Assembly (NCBI RefSeq): GCF_030272615.1
Contig: NC_081415.1
Location: 625,269,740 to 625,333,739, forward strand
Origin: Cryptomeria japonica
Taxonomy: Eukaryota; Streptophyta; Pinopsida; Cupressales; Cupressaceae
Length of the DNA stretch: 64,000 nt
Direction: 5' to 3'
Part shown: positions 47,373 to 58,140 of the stretch, in pieces
Layout: the number at the start of each line of letters is the position of its first letter
Numbering within the stretch: position 1 is the stretch's first letter
The notes under the pieces: model-generated
Told to the model about the DNA's origin: nothing
Databases searched by the model: none
Seen by the model: only the letters and a program-made list of their open reading frames with translations
Made by a program: the position numbers and the translations under genes

Positions 47373-50300
47373 TAAAATATATATATTTTTTAAAATATTA
47401 AAATAATATATATATTTTTAAAGATATTTATGAATATATATACTAATTAACAATAATCATAATTTACGAATGAACTTTTACTTGGGTACATTTTTTGGGA
47501 AGCTTTTCAATTTGTTTTCCACTATTTGTGGGTTAATCCAAGAACGTGGCACAAACTTTTAACAATGTTGATGATTATTTCAAATTAAAAAATTAATGGA
47601 GCTTTGTAAACTTATGAGGGAATAGATTCTTTATGCTTGAACACAAGGAAAAATGGTTTTGACATAGTAATTATTATTTTACAATTTAAAATAATTATAC
47701 AATATAAATATTTTCATCAATTTTTTATAATTATAATGTTAGTTAATAATTATTTTAAATATTTAAATTAAATCATTATTAATTAAGATTAAGATTATAA
47801 TTAGTAATTTTAAGTTTATAATTAAAATAAATTATTATAACTTATGTTATAATTATTAATTATATATTATAGCTCTAATATTAATTATTATAATTCTAAA
47901 TCAATATAATTAAGGTTAGAGTTAGACTTAGACTTAGATTGAGGACTGGGGATAGAAGTTAAGGAAAAAATAGAGTTGGGGTTTTATTTAATGTTAAAAT
48001 TAGGTTAAGAATTAGGGCTATAGTGAAAATTAATATTAATGTTAGAATTAGGGTTATGGTTATAACTAGAATTTGAACTAGGCTAGACATAAGATTAAAA
48101 TTAATGTTCGTGTTAAACTTAGATCAAGGGTTAAGATTAGGGTAAGGATTAAAATTAGATCAAGAGTTAGGATTCGATTAATGGTTATTGTTAAATTTAG
48201 AATTAAATTTATAGAGATTATTGTATTCTATAATTATATAATTTTAGAGTTGGAACATATTAATTGTTATTTTAAAAATTAGAATAGTTATGCAATAACT
48301 ATAAACATTTAATCAATAAAACACCTTCAACTTTGAATTTCAATTTGTTGATTATATACTACAATTTTGGGTACTCTCTAATGCATAGCTACAATACATA
48401 TGCCTTGAAAGTATATTATCTCTAATTATAGTTTGAATGTATGTCCAAATTGATATTTTATAACTCATCTATTAACTAGACATTTTTTTTCATTATTGCA
48501 ATATTATAAAGACTACAAGTACTAGCCACTACATGGCACTTGTTATTATTGTATCTTTCAAAGGAATGTTTACATCCTTATTTTATAGGCAGAAAAATCA
48601 ATTATAAATGTCTTAATATAGAGAATTAAGATTTTAACAAAGACAGGAATTTGGTTATACCCAAACTCGTGTCTTCAATTTACATCTACACCTCATTAAG
48701 ATAAAATAGTTATTTAAATCTGAATGATTTTATTAATGCCCATAGGCATTCTACAATGGCAGCAAGGGGTGATGTGTGATCGTGTTAATGTTAACTTTTA
48801 TTTTTAGCTTAAATTTGACAACCATTCATATGTCAAAATATTAATATTAATTATAAACTTAAGAGATTTAAATAAGCACCATATAAAATAAAATATACCC
48901 TCATTAAAATTATAAGTTTTAGATAGATATATAAATATAAAATAAAAATGGAGATATTTGAGGTAAATAAAATTAAATACAATATAATTTAAATATTTTT
49001 ATATGTAGCAATATAATTTAAAATGAAATAAAATAATTTTAAGGTAAATAAAATAGTTTAAATTGATATGTATCGGCATTTCTTTAGATAGATGTATTCA
49101 ACATATCTATACTAGTCTAATAGCTAGCAATTAAATTTATGGAGGCATTCTTAGTTGAATTTGCCTCGTAAATAATGGACTAATTGTTGTTAAAAATATC
49201 TTGAAATAAATAAAATCATACAATGATAATATAAATGAAAGAAAATTTGTAATAATAATATATCTTTTTTTATATAATCTTTATAAGAGAAAAATATGTA
49301 ATATAAGTATTTAAAATTTGTAATGTAAAAGAATAATAACAAAGATATTATAAAATAAGATTAGGGGAAGAGCATCAGTTACCATCCATGTTTCAATTAT
49401 AGTTCATTCTTTGTTCACGCAACTTTTTACTTATTAATTTTAAAGAAACCAAAAAATGATAACTAAAAGCCCATTTAATAAATTTCATATGTATCAATAG
49501 CCGCACACTTTACCCCTTGTAGTAAGCATTTTGGGGCTTGCATTTGAGAAGTTGTGCAACTTATTGGTACCCATAGCGCATGACTACTAGGGCATTATTT
49601 GTGCATAAGTATTGGTCATTTTTTAGGTGGTTATAGTGCACAATTATTGAGGCATCTTTAATTAGGTATCAGGAGACACTTTAAAATGATGACTTGTTTA
49701 CTCGTGTGCATAACGAATCCCACAATGTGCATCATTACTAGGTACCAGAAGCTAGAATAATAGCTACAAGTAGTTATGTCACATGCAAAGACAACCAACA
49801 AAAACTCATTGAAATTTGATGTATTGTTTAGATATGTGTGTGCACAAAGTTTTATATAACGGCTATTGGTACACTTTCCCTAGATATATTTAAAAAAATA
49901 AAATTAAAATGAAGAAATCGAACTTCCAAGGACATCCACACAATTCAATATATTATTTATTAACTAAATAAATGATATCACAATACTTTTGTACAATCTA
50001 TATGCATCGACCTTTGAATTATCAAGCACCCTAGTTGTATTTCTCCATGTAAACAAACAAATGAAAACCATGGAGCCAAACAACTCAATCTATGCTTTCT
50101 CTGCTCACATATGCAACTTATAAGAGATATTTAATCCAACCTTAGTCAAAAGTCAAGGGTTACATAAGCCAATCCCAACAACTACATATGTGTAACTAGT
50201 CTTTATAGAATATTATTTGCATAAAACAACTAAGTATTATTACACAAACCATGATATGCATCAAAACTATGGCTCAATAAACCATGACCCTGAATTAAAT

Positions 50301-50808
50301 ATTGGGTTACTGAATTGTCACACCATATTTTTGGACTAGTTCAAATTGTGCTTAAATGTGAATTTATTATCTTTATTATGATTGTTAATGAATTGTTCAT
50401 ATCATGAATAATATACTATGGTTAATGGACCAACTATTTGTTGGTTAAATGAGGTGGATGTAGGTATCTAGTTCCCCCCTCTCAAATGAGGAAAACAATC
50501 GTCAAAGAGAGGAAGAAAATTAGGGGAAATGGCCAATGCAAACCATGACTTTGATAGCTTAGACATGCACACACTATTGTGTCTTCTTCAGTCTATTATT
50601 TCAATATTATCCTTGATTTGTAATTATGATGATGCATTTATCATAACACACTATTGGTTTTTTCATTTGAGTATGAAGATGGTGAAAAGGAGAGTGAGGT
50701 GGGTTAGATAGTAAACATGCAAATCAAACATGAAAACACATGAAATCAAAAGACTTAACTCAAATCACATGAAAAGATGAATAAGATGTATATAACTCAC
50801 AACCTTTT
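47373..50808. other. AT-rich non-coding DNA
   Basis: No supported gene. 47900-48200 holds a degenerate TTAGG-like tract. 49370-49870 is less AT-rich but unassigned. A 60-codon open stretch at 50529-50711 has no support. The last hundred bases (50710-50800) weakly resemble sequence near 62910-62960 and could belong to the Gypsy family seen at 60583-63830. Confidence 0.55.
47900..48200. repeat. Degenerate TTAGG-like low-complexity tract
   Basis: TTAGAGTTAG, ATTAGGGTTA and AGGTTAAG-type words recur irregularly. Polarity is opposite to the tract at 21900-22220. Confidence 0.5.
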
Positions 50809-51129
50809 TGTTAGGGTTTCAAGAAGATCCGAAGCAAATATGAACTAACAATTATATGCATATTTAAATACAAAAGATAAAGAAATAAAACAGGACACAG
50901 ATAACACAAAGATTTAACATGGTTCACCCAGAATGGGTTACGTCCACCATACAGAGTCGTCCAATCTTTCTTATTATCTAGCAAAAATAGTACATCAACC
51001 TTACAATGCCTTAAGTATCCCAGCCACTTATAACATGTGTTTTTAGGGCAACAAACAAAGTCGGCCTTTTAAGGGTTTTATTACAATGTCGGTTTTCATC
51101 AACGAAAAATGGCAAAAAAAAATTCAACA
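50809..51129 (-). repeat. Copia (TNT1-like) 3' LTR
   Basis: 321 bp, TGTTAGGGTTTC…AATTCAACA on the plus strand. It matches 60262-60582. Confidence 0.93.
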
Positions 51130-51145
51130 ATCTCCCACTTGGAGA
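51130..51145 (-). other. Copia (TNT1-like) polypurine tract
   Basis: The minus strand reads CTCCAAGTGGGAGAT and then TGTTG, the standard tract beside the 3' LTR. Confidence 0.85.
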
Positions 51146-51214
51146 CTGATACTACATGACACCACTGTACATGCAGCATCCACTAGATAAAACACTAGGA
51201 CTCAACTGGTATAA

Positions 51215-51910
51215 ATTCCACAATTATCAATCAAGAAGACCAACAGAAACTGATGAAGAAATTAGCTTCTCCTGTGGAACTGCCTTTGTGAAAATATCGA
51301 TAGGATTCTCACTTGTGTGAATCTTCTCAAGCCGTAACTGACCCTCCTCCAAAATAGTCCGGATGAAGTTGTACCTGAGCTAAATGTGCTTTGTCCTTGA
51401 ATGAAAAGCAGAGTTCTTCACAAGATGAATGGTATTCTGGCTAGCAGTATGCAATGGGCTATCCTCTTGTGTCTGACCCAATTCCTCCAGAAAACATTGC
51501 AACCAAATCATCTCCTTGCTGGCTTCTGTAGCAGCAACATACTCAGCTTCAGTGGTTGAAAGTGCAACAACCTTTTGCAGCCTAGAAATCCAACATACTG
51601 CAGTTCCCCCTATAGTAAAAACATACCCTGTAGAACTCCTCTATGAATCAATATCACTCGCTAGATCAGAGTCAACAAATCCACTTAGAGCAGTATTAAA
51701 TCCTTTGAAACATAATGCCTTCGTAGTAGTTCCTTTCAAATACTAAAGAATCCATTTCATAGCATTCCAATGTTCCATACCCGGATTACTCATAAACCTG
51801 CTCACAACTCCCACTGCATGTGCAATATCTGGCCTTGTGCATACCATTGCATACATCAAACTACCAACAGCTGATGAATGCAAGATGTTAGACATTTTAT
51901 TAACCTCTTC
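51215..51910 (-). pseudogene. Copia (TNT1-like) RNase H
   Basis: The minus-strand frame shows RPDIAHAVGVVSRFMSNPG, FVDSDLASDID, STTEAEYVAATEASKEMIWL and a C-terminal HTSENPIDIFTKAVP. Several TAG stops occur, for instance after AMKWIL and in DIDS. The end is near LISSSVSVGLLD. Confidence 0.83.
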
Positions 51911-52810
51911 CTATGCCTTTGGGCACATCTCCTTAGTCAATTTGAAATGACTAGCCAAAGGTGTACTAATTGCTTTTGCATCCTGCATGTTAAATCTTTT
52001 CAACACCTTCTTTATATACTCACTTTGGGACAAATTCAAGGTTCTATTTTTCCTGTCCCGTGTAATCCTCATACTGAGAATTTGCTTAGCTGTACCCAAA
52101 TCCTTCATAGCAAATGACTTGGCTAATTTTTGTTTAAGATCATTTATATGTTGCATGTTAGACCCAGCAACAAGCATGTCATCAACATAAAGCAATAGGA
52201 TAATATAACTGCCATTATCAAATCTCTTAAAATATACACAATGATTAGAATGACATCTATGATAACCGTTTTCAGCCATGAAACTATCAAATTTTAAATA
52301 CCATTGTCGGGGTGCTTGCTTTAGGCCATACAAACTTTTCTTCAACCTGCACACCAAGTTCTCTTTACCTTTGACCTCATATCCCTGTGGTTGCAACATG
52401 TAAATTTCCTCCTCCAAATCTCCATGGAGAAAATCTGTTTTGACATCTAATTGTTCAAGATGTAAATCATCTGCAACCACAAGACTAAGTACAGTTCTAA
52501 TTGAAGTCATTTTTACAATTGGAGAAAATATTTCATCATAATCTATACCCTTTTTCTGTGCAAAACCTTTTACCACAAGTCTAGCCTTATATCTTTTCTA
52601 ACCTCCTTCCTCCTCCTTCAGCCGATAAACCCATTTGTTAGGCAAGGCTCTTTTTTCTGCAAGTAAAGGGACTAAGTCCCAAGTCTTATTTTTCATCAAG
52701 GAGTCCATCTCCTCTTTCATGCCTAGCTCCCACTGTTGTTTGGCATCTACCTGCATTGCTTCTTCATATTCTTCTAGTTCACCAGAATCCGTTAATAAAA
52801 TAGAATACAA
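51911..52810 (-). pseudogene. Copia (TNT1-like) reverse transcriptase
   Basis: The RVT_2 domain includes [72 protein letters not shown] and the catalytic LLYVDDMLVAG with both Asp intact. A stop near 52598 lies between the fingers and the palm. The block after LSMRITRDRKNRTLNLSQSE is the normal connection to RNase H. Confidence 0.92.
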
Positions 52811-52990
52811 AGAAGGAGAAAATATTTCAAGGGGTCTACTTGTCCTCGTAGAACATCTAACACTTGCAGGAGTTTGTGGGACAATCTGTTGTTGCTAAGC
52901 ATCAGGTACCTGTGGCATTTCATTTTCAGGAATCTCATCCAACACCACATATTCTTGTTTGTCATGTTCATGCTTCTTTTCCTGCATCTA

Positions 52991-54015
52991 TTATTTATAC
53001 ACAACCTTCTCATTGAATATAATATCTCTACTTCTAATTATTTTCTTATTTTCAAAATCCCATAACCGATAGCCATATTCATCTATCCCATATCCAATGA
53101 AGGTACATTTCTGAGATTTAGCATCAAGCTTGGTTCTTTTTTCTTTATCAACATGGACAAAAGCTTCGCAACCAAAAGTTTTTAGAAAAGAATAATTTAC
53201 CTTTTTACCAGTCCATGCCTCCTCTAGATTACCACCATCCAAAGGGGTTGAAGGTCCTCTATTTATCAAATAGACAGCAGTATGTATAGCATCTGCCCAA
53301 AAATGTAAGGGTAATCCAACATGCAATCTCATGCTCCTCGCGTGTTCCATGATAGTCCTATTCATTCTCTCTGACACACCATTTTCCTATGGAGTTCCTG
53401 GAACTGTCTTCTACTTTCAAATCCCATTTAAGGAGCATTAATCTTCAAATGCTTTGCTGCAATACTCACCTCCATTATCCGATCTGAGACACTTCAACTT
53501 TTTTCCTGTCTCATTCTCAACCAAAGCTTTCCATTTCTTAAAAGTTTCAAAAACATCTAATTTTTTTTTAGGAAATATACCCATGTTTTTCTAGTTGAGT
53601 CATCAATAAAAATAACATAATAACAAGAGCCACCAAGAGATGATACCTGAGCCGGTCCCCATACATCTGAATGTACAAGCTCTAACTTCTCACTCTTCTT
53701 CTCTTTCCCAACCCTGAAAAATCTGACTCTTTTCTGTTTACCATAAACACAGTTTTCACATAACTCTAAATCAATCTTCTTCAGTCTTGGCAATAGATTT
53801 TTGGAGTGAAGGGTTTTCATCCCTTTCTCACTCATGTGCCCAAGCCTATGGTGCCACATTATCAAATCTATTCTTGCAACATTTATTGTTGTTGTCCCTC
53901 CAGTAACTTTATCTGTAGCAACTAAGGTAGAGTAAGTGTTACTAGTACACAGATATAATGTACCTACATTTGCACCTTTAGCTACCACTAATGATCCTTT
54001 AGTGACCTTCCACAT
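52991..54015 (-). pseudogene. Copia (TNT1-like) integrase
   Basis: The HHCC finger (WHHRLGHMSEKGM, CENCVYGKQK) and DDE core ([30 protein letters not shown]) are recognisable. The frame changes near 53560-53570 at a run of nine T on the plus strand, which is a likely slippage indel. Stops lie near 53435, 53418 and 53388. The C-terminal part ends FENKKIIRSRDIIFNEKVVY. Confidence 0.88.
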
Positions 54016-54591
54016 ACTGTCTGAGAAGGTAACTATGCAACCTTCACTACCTAGTTGCCCTGCAGAAATTAAATTTCTTCTTAAATTAGGAACATGTCTT
54101 ACCTCCTGCAGAAACCAGTCATTACCATTCTACAACTTGATCTTTATCTTTCCTTTTCCAACAATTTGATAGGGCTCATCATCACCCAAATATACCTGTC
54201 CAAATTCACCTTGAACATAATCTAGAAAATATTTTCTATGGGGTGTAGCATGAAATGAAGCCCCAGAATCTATTACCCAAGAATCATTAACATTATCCAA
54301 ACATAAGATTAAAGCATCTTGTAAACTATTACTTGCAATATTAGCTTCCTTACTGTCATTTTCATTTTTGTCTCCTTCTTTGTTTTTCCAAGACCAACAG
54401 TCTTTCTTTAGATGGCTAGGCTTTCCATAGTACCAGCAATCTTTCTTTCCTCTAGATTGAGAGCATCCTTTCTTTGACTTCCCTCGTGACTTCTCATTCC
54501 CAGGGCCTTTTCCTCTTTCCTTTGATCTTCCTCTGTTCTCCACATTCAAAACACTACCCGATGATGTTGGAGTCTCACCTATGCTTTTCCT
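54016..54591 (-). pseudogene. Copia (TNT1-like) zinc knuckle and protease
   Basis: A basic region leads to a knuckle reading CWYYGKPSHLKKDC, in which the second Cys is Tyr. The protease has the intact SWVIDSGASFHATPHR motif, followed by GQVYLGDDEPYQIVGKGKI. A TGA near 54592 precedes this part. Confidence 0.85.
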
Positions 54592-55124
54592 TCACATTTC
54601 CTCGCTTAGGATAACACCAACAATATCATCAAATACCAAAGTATTTTTACCAGAGACAAAGTTACTTACAACCATAACCAAGCTATTCCAGCTTTCTGGC
54701 AAAGAACATAAAATCAAGAGAGCCCTAACCTCTTCTACAAAGGTAATTTTTACCGAAGACAATTGACTAGTAATTGTATTAAATTCATTTATGTGCTCCG
54801 CTATAGATCCTCCCTCACTCATTTTCAAATTAAACAAATGCTTCATAAGAAATACCTTATTCGAAGCCGAGAGTTTCTCATACAACTTAGCCAATGTTGC
54901 CATCAAATCTATAGCCAATTTTGCTTTTGTTATATTGAATGCTACAGATGGTGTAAGGCACAATCGAATGGATCCCAGTGCCTTTCTATCTAAAATGTCC
55001 CACTCTTTATCTGACATTGTGGTCGCTTTCTTTGCCTTTCCTTCCAATGGCCACCACAAATCCTTTTGATACAGGTAATCCTCCATCTGCATTTTCCATA
55101 ACTGACAATTCTGGTCATTAAACT
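54592..55124 (-). pseudogene. gag: Copia (TNT1-like) gag, main part
   Basis: After the nested element the frame continues with FNDQNCQLWKMQMEDYLYQK, then ALGSIRLCLTPSVAFNITKA, KLYEKLSASNKVFLMKHLFN and LLILCSLPESWNSLVMVV: a UBN2-type capsid region. The first codons are at 60169-60201 on the other side of the insertion. Confidence 0.88.
55120..55124. repeat. Target-site duplication of the gag-protease Copia, left
   Basis: AAACT, repeated at 60169-60173. Confidence 0.9.
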
Positions 55125-55605
55125 TGTTGGATTTTGCCAAGATCAAGAGGTCAATGAAATGTACAAGATAGAGACACAATATAGGACAAGAATAAACTGT
55201 ATTCTCATCAATAGAAAATGATCAACAACTTGTTACATACAATGTAGATGAGCCTGCTTATATAGGCAAGGCTAGGGATATGTATGAGCACACAAATATG
55301 ACATGTGGCTCAATAAGAAACAAGGGTAGGTAGGAAATAGGTGTGGGTAGGTAGGAGAAATAATATAATATTCCACATGAGGTGGATCACCCACTGAAGG
55401 TGGAATTATCACTCCACAATAAGTGGATATGATAGTGTAATAACAAGATCAACACCATAAAAGGTGGAATTTCTTCTACACACACTATCCCAATGTGGCC
55501 CAAACACCCAAGTGTCTCATATCCAAACTACTATGAAATGCATTATCCTAAGTAAACTTAAGTAAGTGTAATAATATTTATGATGAATAATTATTTACAC
55601 CAACA
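55125..55605 (-). repeat. 3' LTR of the gag-protease Copia
   Basis: 481 bp, TGTTGGATTTTG…TTTACACCAACA on the plus strand. Confidence 0.95.
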
Positions 55606-55620
55606 CCCCCCCTTAAGTGC
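55606..55620 (-). other. Polypurine tract of the gag-protease Copia
   Basis: The minus strand reads GCACTTAAGGGGGG and then TGTTGGTG. Confidence 0.8.
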
Positions 55621-55977
55621 AACTTAGGGGAATGCACTTAAGTCTACAATGCAACCAAGCAATGCAAGATGGGTCCCAGCTACGAGGCCATGTTAGGTAC
55701 CCATGAACAAATGCAAATGCATGCAAACCAATGCAATGAAATCTCTCACAAAGTGGGGAAAGAGAGAAAAACCCAATGGGAAAAAACCCTCCCCCAAAAG
55801 AGAGATGAAAGCTATACAAGAGAACTCTCATAGAAGAATGTGAGGAACAAAACCCCATGTGAGGAAAAAGTCCCCCCCATATGAGAGAAGAAGAGAAGTC
55901 AAACTGTGATCCTCCCTCAATGAAGAATCGGCACCAATGATAGAAGCTCGATGTATGAAGAAACTACTCCACGAACG
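55621..55977 (-). other. 3' untranslated region of the gag-protease Copia
   Basis: 357 bp between the stop codon and the polypurine tract. No structure of note was found. Confidence 0.6.
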
Positions 55978-58140
55978 TCAAACAACATTCCTCCCCTTAG
56001 GAAGAAACAAAACCAAAGGTGTATCCATGAAGTCTCCCCTATCATGAAGGGAAGATGTATGAAGAAAACTCATGATGAAAGGAATCTCTGAAAACTGCTC
56101 AAGTGTCCCCATGTCGATGTTGAAAGATACCCCCTCCAAATGTGGTAAACTATGCCACACTGCTGAAAAAGGCACTCCAAGATCTAGTGGAGATGGATGT
56201 AGAACATGTCCCAAAGACTCATATGTCTCCTCAAAAAATAAAGAGACCTCCTCCAATTGCTGTACATAAGTATCCACAATCATGTCAACCGCGAAAGAAT
56301 GATCATGTAGAGAATGAACAAGAGGGTCAGAGTGTGCCCTCGCAACAATCGAAGAAGGATCATCTTCATCAAAGAGAAGATGTATGTCATCAATGGTGTC
56401 TCCTAAATCTGCAATGAAGGATTCCATAAACAAACCTGCAATGTCTGTCAAGTAATCATCCCATGAATCTGAAGCTGGAAGACAATGAATATCCTGCTGC
56501 ACTGAATCACATGAAGGCAAAACTATCGCACTATCTACATCATCAGGTGCAATAGGTGATGTGATATCAATATGAGGAGATGAAATACAAGACTCAAGAA
56601 CTGGGTTACATGTGAGAATCCCCATGTTCAAGTGTCCAAAGTTCTCCTCAAAATCTAAACCATCACAATAAGTGTGATCATCATGTGTAGAATCATCAAA
56701 TGTGAAATCATCATCATCAACAAAATCTGAAAAGGAGTATAACCGAGATGCATGATCAACCACCCCAGTTGCAATGATAGCTCTAGTCTCCATGTCTCTA
56801 ATAAAAACTAAGTCAAGTGTGAACTCCACAACTCTCTTAGTTGCGCAATGTGTGATTTGATAGATAGAAAAGAGATTGTTTGTCAAATGGGGTACACACA
56901 ACACATCATTGAAGGAGTTATCCCCAATGTCAATAGATCCTTTCCCAATCACATCCATGCATGTATGATTGCCCATCAAAATCTGTGGCATGGTGCAAGG
57001 CTCAAATGTAGAGAACATAGATTGCGAAGATGCCATATGATGAGAAGCCCCTGAATCTAGAAGCCATCTCTCTGAATCATGACTGATAGTAGCACATAGA
57101 GCTTTTCCTTTTCTTGTTCCAAAAGAGTGAGTCTTTCCACTTGTAGAAGCCATGAATGCTTGCCCTTTTCCTTTTGAATGTGAGGAAGTGGAAGTTGATG
57201 AATCATCCTTCTTGTAGACTTTAGGCAAATCAATGTTATGCTTTTTGATGATATGTGTGAGCTCATCAATCTTCTTAGAATAGCAACGATGCTCCTCATG
57301 ACCAATCTTTTTACAATAAGCACAAGTAGGTCTCTCCCTCTTTGGTGAATTATCTCTCTTGGAAGAGGATGAATCTCCTTTTTGTGGAGAAGATGGTGCT
57401 TTTTCCTTAGGCTTTGATTGCCATTTCTTCTTGTTTGAGTTGTCCTTTCCTTGATTTCCTTTGTTCCCTTGATTTGCCACTAATGCTTGAGACTTAGAAG
57501 AAGCCTTAAGAATTCCCATGCTTATCAACTTAGTTTGTTCCATCATCAACATTTCATTGAAAGCATCAAATGTAGACATTGTGTAGCTTGAACCCATTGT
57601 CATCCTATGGGTTTGGAAACTAGAAACAAATGCTACATATTCTTGTGGAAGCTTGCCTATCAAGTTGAATATCAATTGAGTATCCTTCTTATCAATGCCA
57701 CAATCTTTGAGTTGTGCCCTCAACTCATTTTCCTTAGTGACATAATCTTGTATAGTATCAAAGTTCTTGGGATCTAACATGGTGAGATCACTATCAATTT
57801 GATATCCCCTAATCTCATCAACTTGACCATACAAGTCTTGAAACTTTTGCCAAGCATCCTTGATTAGAGTACATTTCTCAATATGAAAAATGAGATCCTT
57901 TGATACATACTTTCTTAAGGTACCAATTGCCATGATATTTTTAGTGAGCCAATCTAAGTGACCAACTAGATTAGCCTTAGGATCAGCTGGAGCAACAATA
58001 GTTCCATCAATGTAATGAGTGAGTCCTTTTTCCATAAGTTTACTCCATGCATCAGTTTTCCAAGTAGCATAGTTATGTGGAGTTAAGAGAGGAAACTTAG
58101 AAGAACCCATAGCAGCAAAAAGGAAGGAACACAAGAGCAC
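55978..58140 (-). CDS. Intact gag-protease polyprotein with acidic C-terminal region
   Basis: 720 codons from ATG 58140; the inner ATG at 58110 (MGSSKFPLLTPHNYATWKTD) is the likelier start because Copia gags begin that way. Residues 10-215 are the capsid (YVSKDLIFHIEKCTLIKDAW, KLPQEYVAFVSSF). Residues 215-275 are Lys/Gln/Ser-rich. An intact zinc knuckle (CAYCKKIGHEEHRC) lies at about 277-290. The protease (WLLDSGASHHMASS) starts near 362 with its D-S-G intact. A short pre-integrase remnant (ATGVVDHASRLYSFSDF) ends near 480. Residues 480-720 are acidic and hydrophobic (FVDDDDFTFDD, LGDTIDDIHLLFDEDD), with no similarity I know. It has no RT or integrase. It probably forms particles that package this RNA, which is inference. 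Confidence 0.88.
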   Translation of the reverse strand: MLLCSFLFAAMGSSKFPLLTPHNYATWKTDAWSKLMEKGLTHYIDGTIVAPADPKANLVGHLDWLTKNIMAIGTLRKYVSKDLIFHIEKCTLIKDAWQKFQDLYGQVDEIRGYQIDSDLTMLDPKNFDTIQDYVTKENELRAQLKDCGIDKKDTQLIFNLIGKLPQEYVAFVSSFQTHRMTMGSSYTMSTFDAFNEMLMMEQTKLISMGILKASSKSQALVANQGNKGNQGKDNSNKKKWQSKPKEKAPSSPQKGDSSSSKRDNSPKRERPTCAYCKKIGHEEHRCYSKKIDELTHIIKKHNIDLPKVYKKDDSSTSTSSHSKGKGQAFMASTSGKTHSFGTRKGKALCATISHDSERWLLDSGASHHMASSQSMFSTFEPCTMPQILMGNHTCMDVIGKGSIDIGDNSFNDVLCVPHLTNNLFSIYQITHCATKRVVEFTLDLVFIRDMETRAIIATGVVDHASRLYSFSDFVDDDDFTFDDSTHDDHTYCDGLDFEENFGHLNMGILTCNPVLESCISSPHIDITSPIAPDDVDSAIVLPSCDSVQQDIHCLPASDSWDDYLTDIAGLFMESFIADLGDTIDDIHLLFDEDDPSSIVARAHSDPLVHSLHDHSFAVDMIVDTYVQQLEEVSLFFEETYESLGHVLHPSPLDLGVPFSAVWHSLPHLEGVSFNIDMGTLEQFSEIPFIMSFLHTSSLHDRGDFMDTPLVLFLPKGRNVV

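Noticed and set aside
50529-50711. 60-codon open stretch on the plus strand
   Set aside because: Short, without similarity, in AT-rich DNA that may be old LTR-element sequence.
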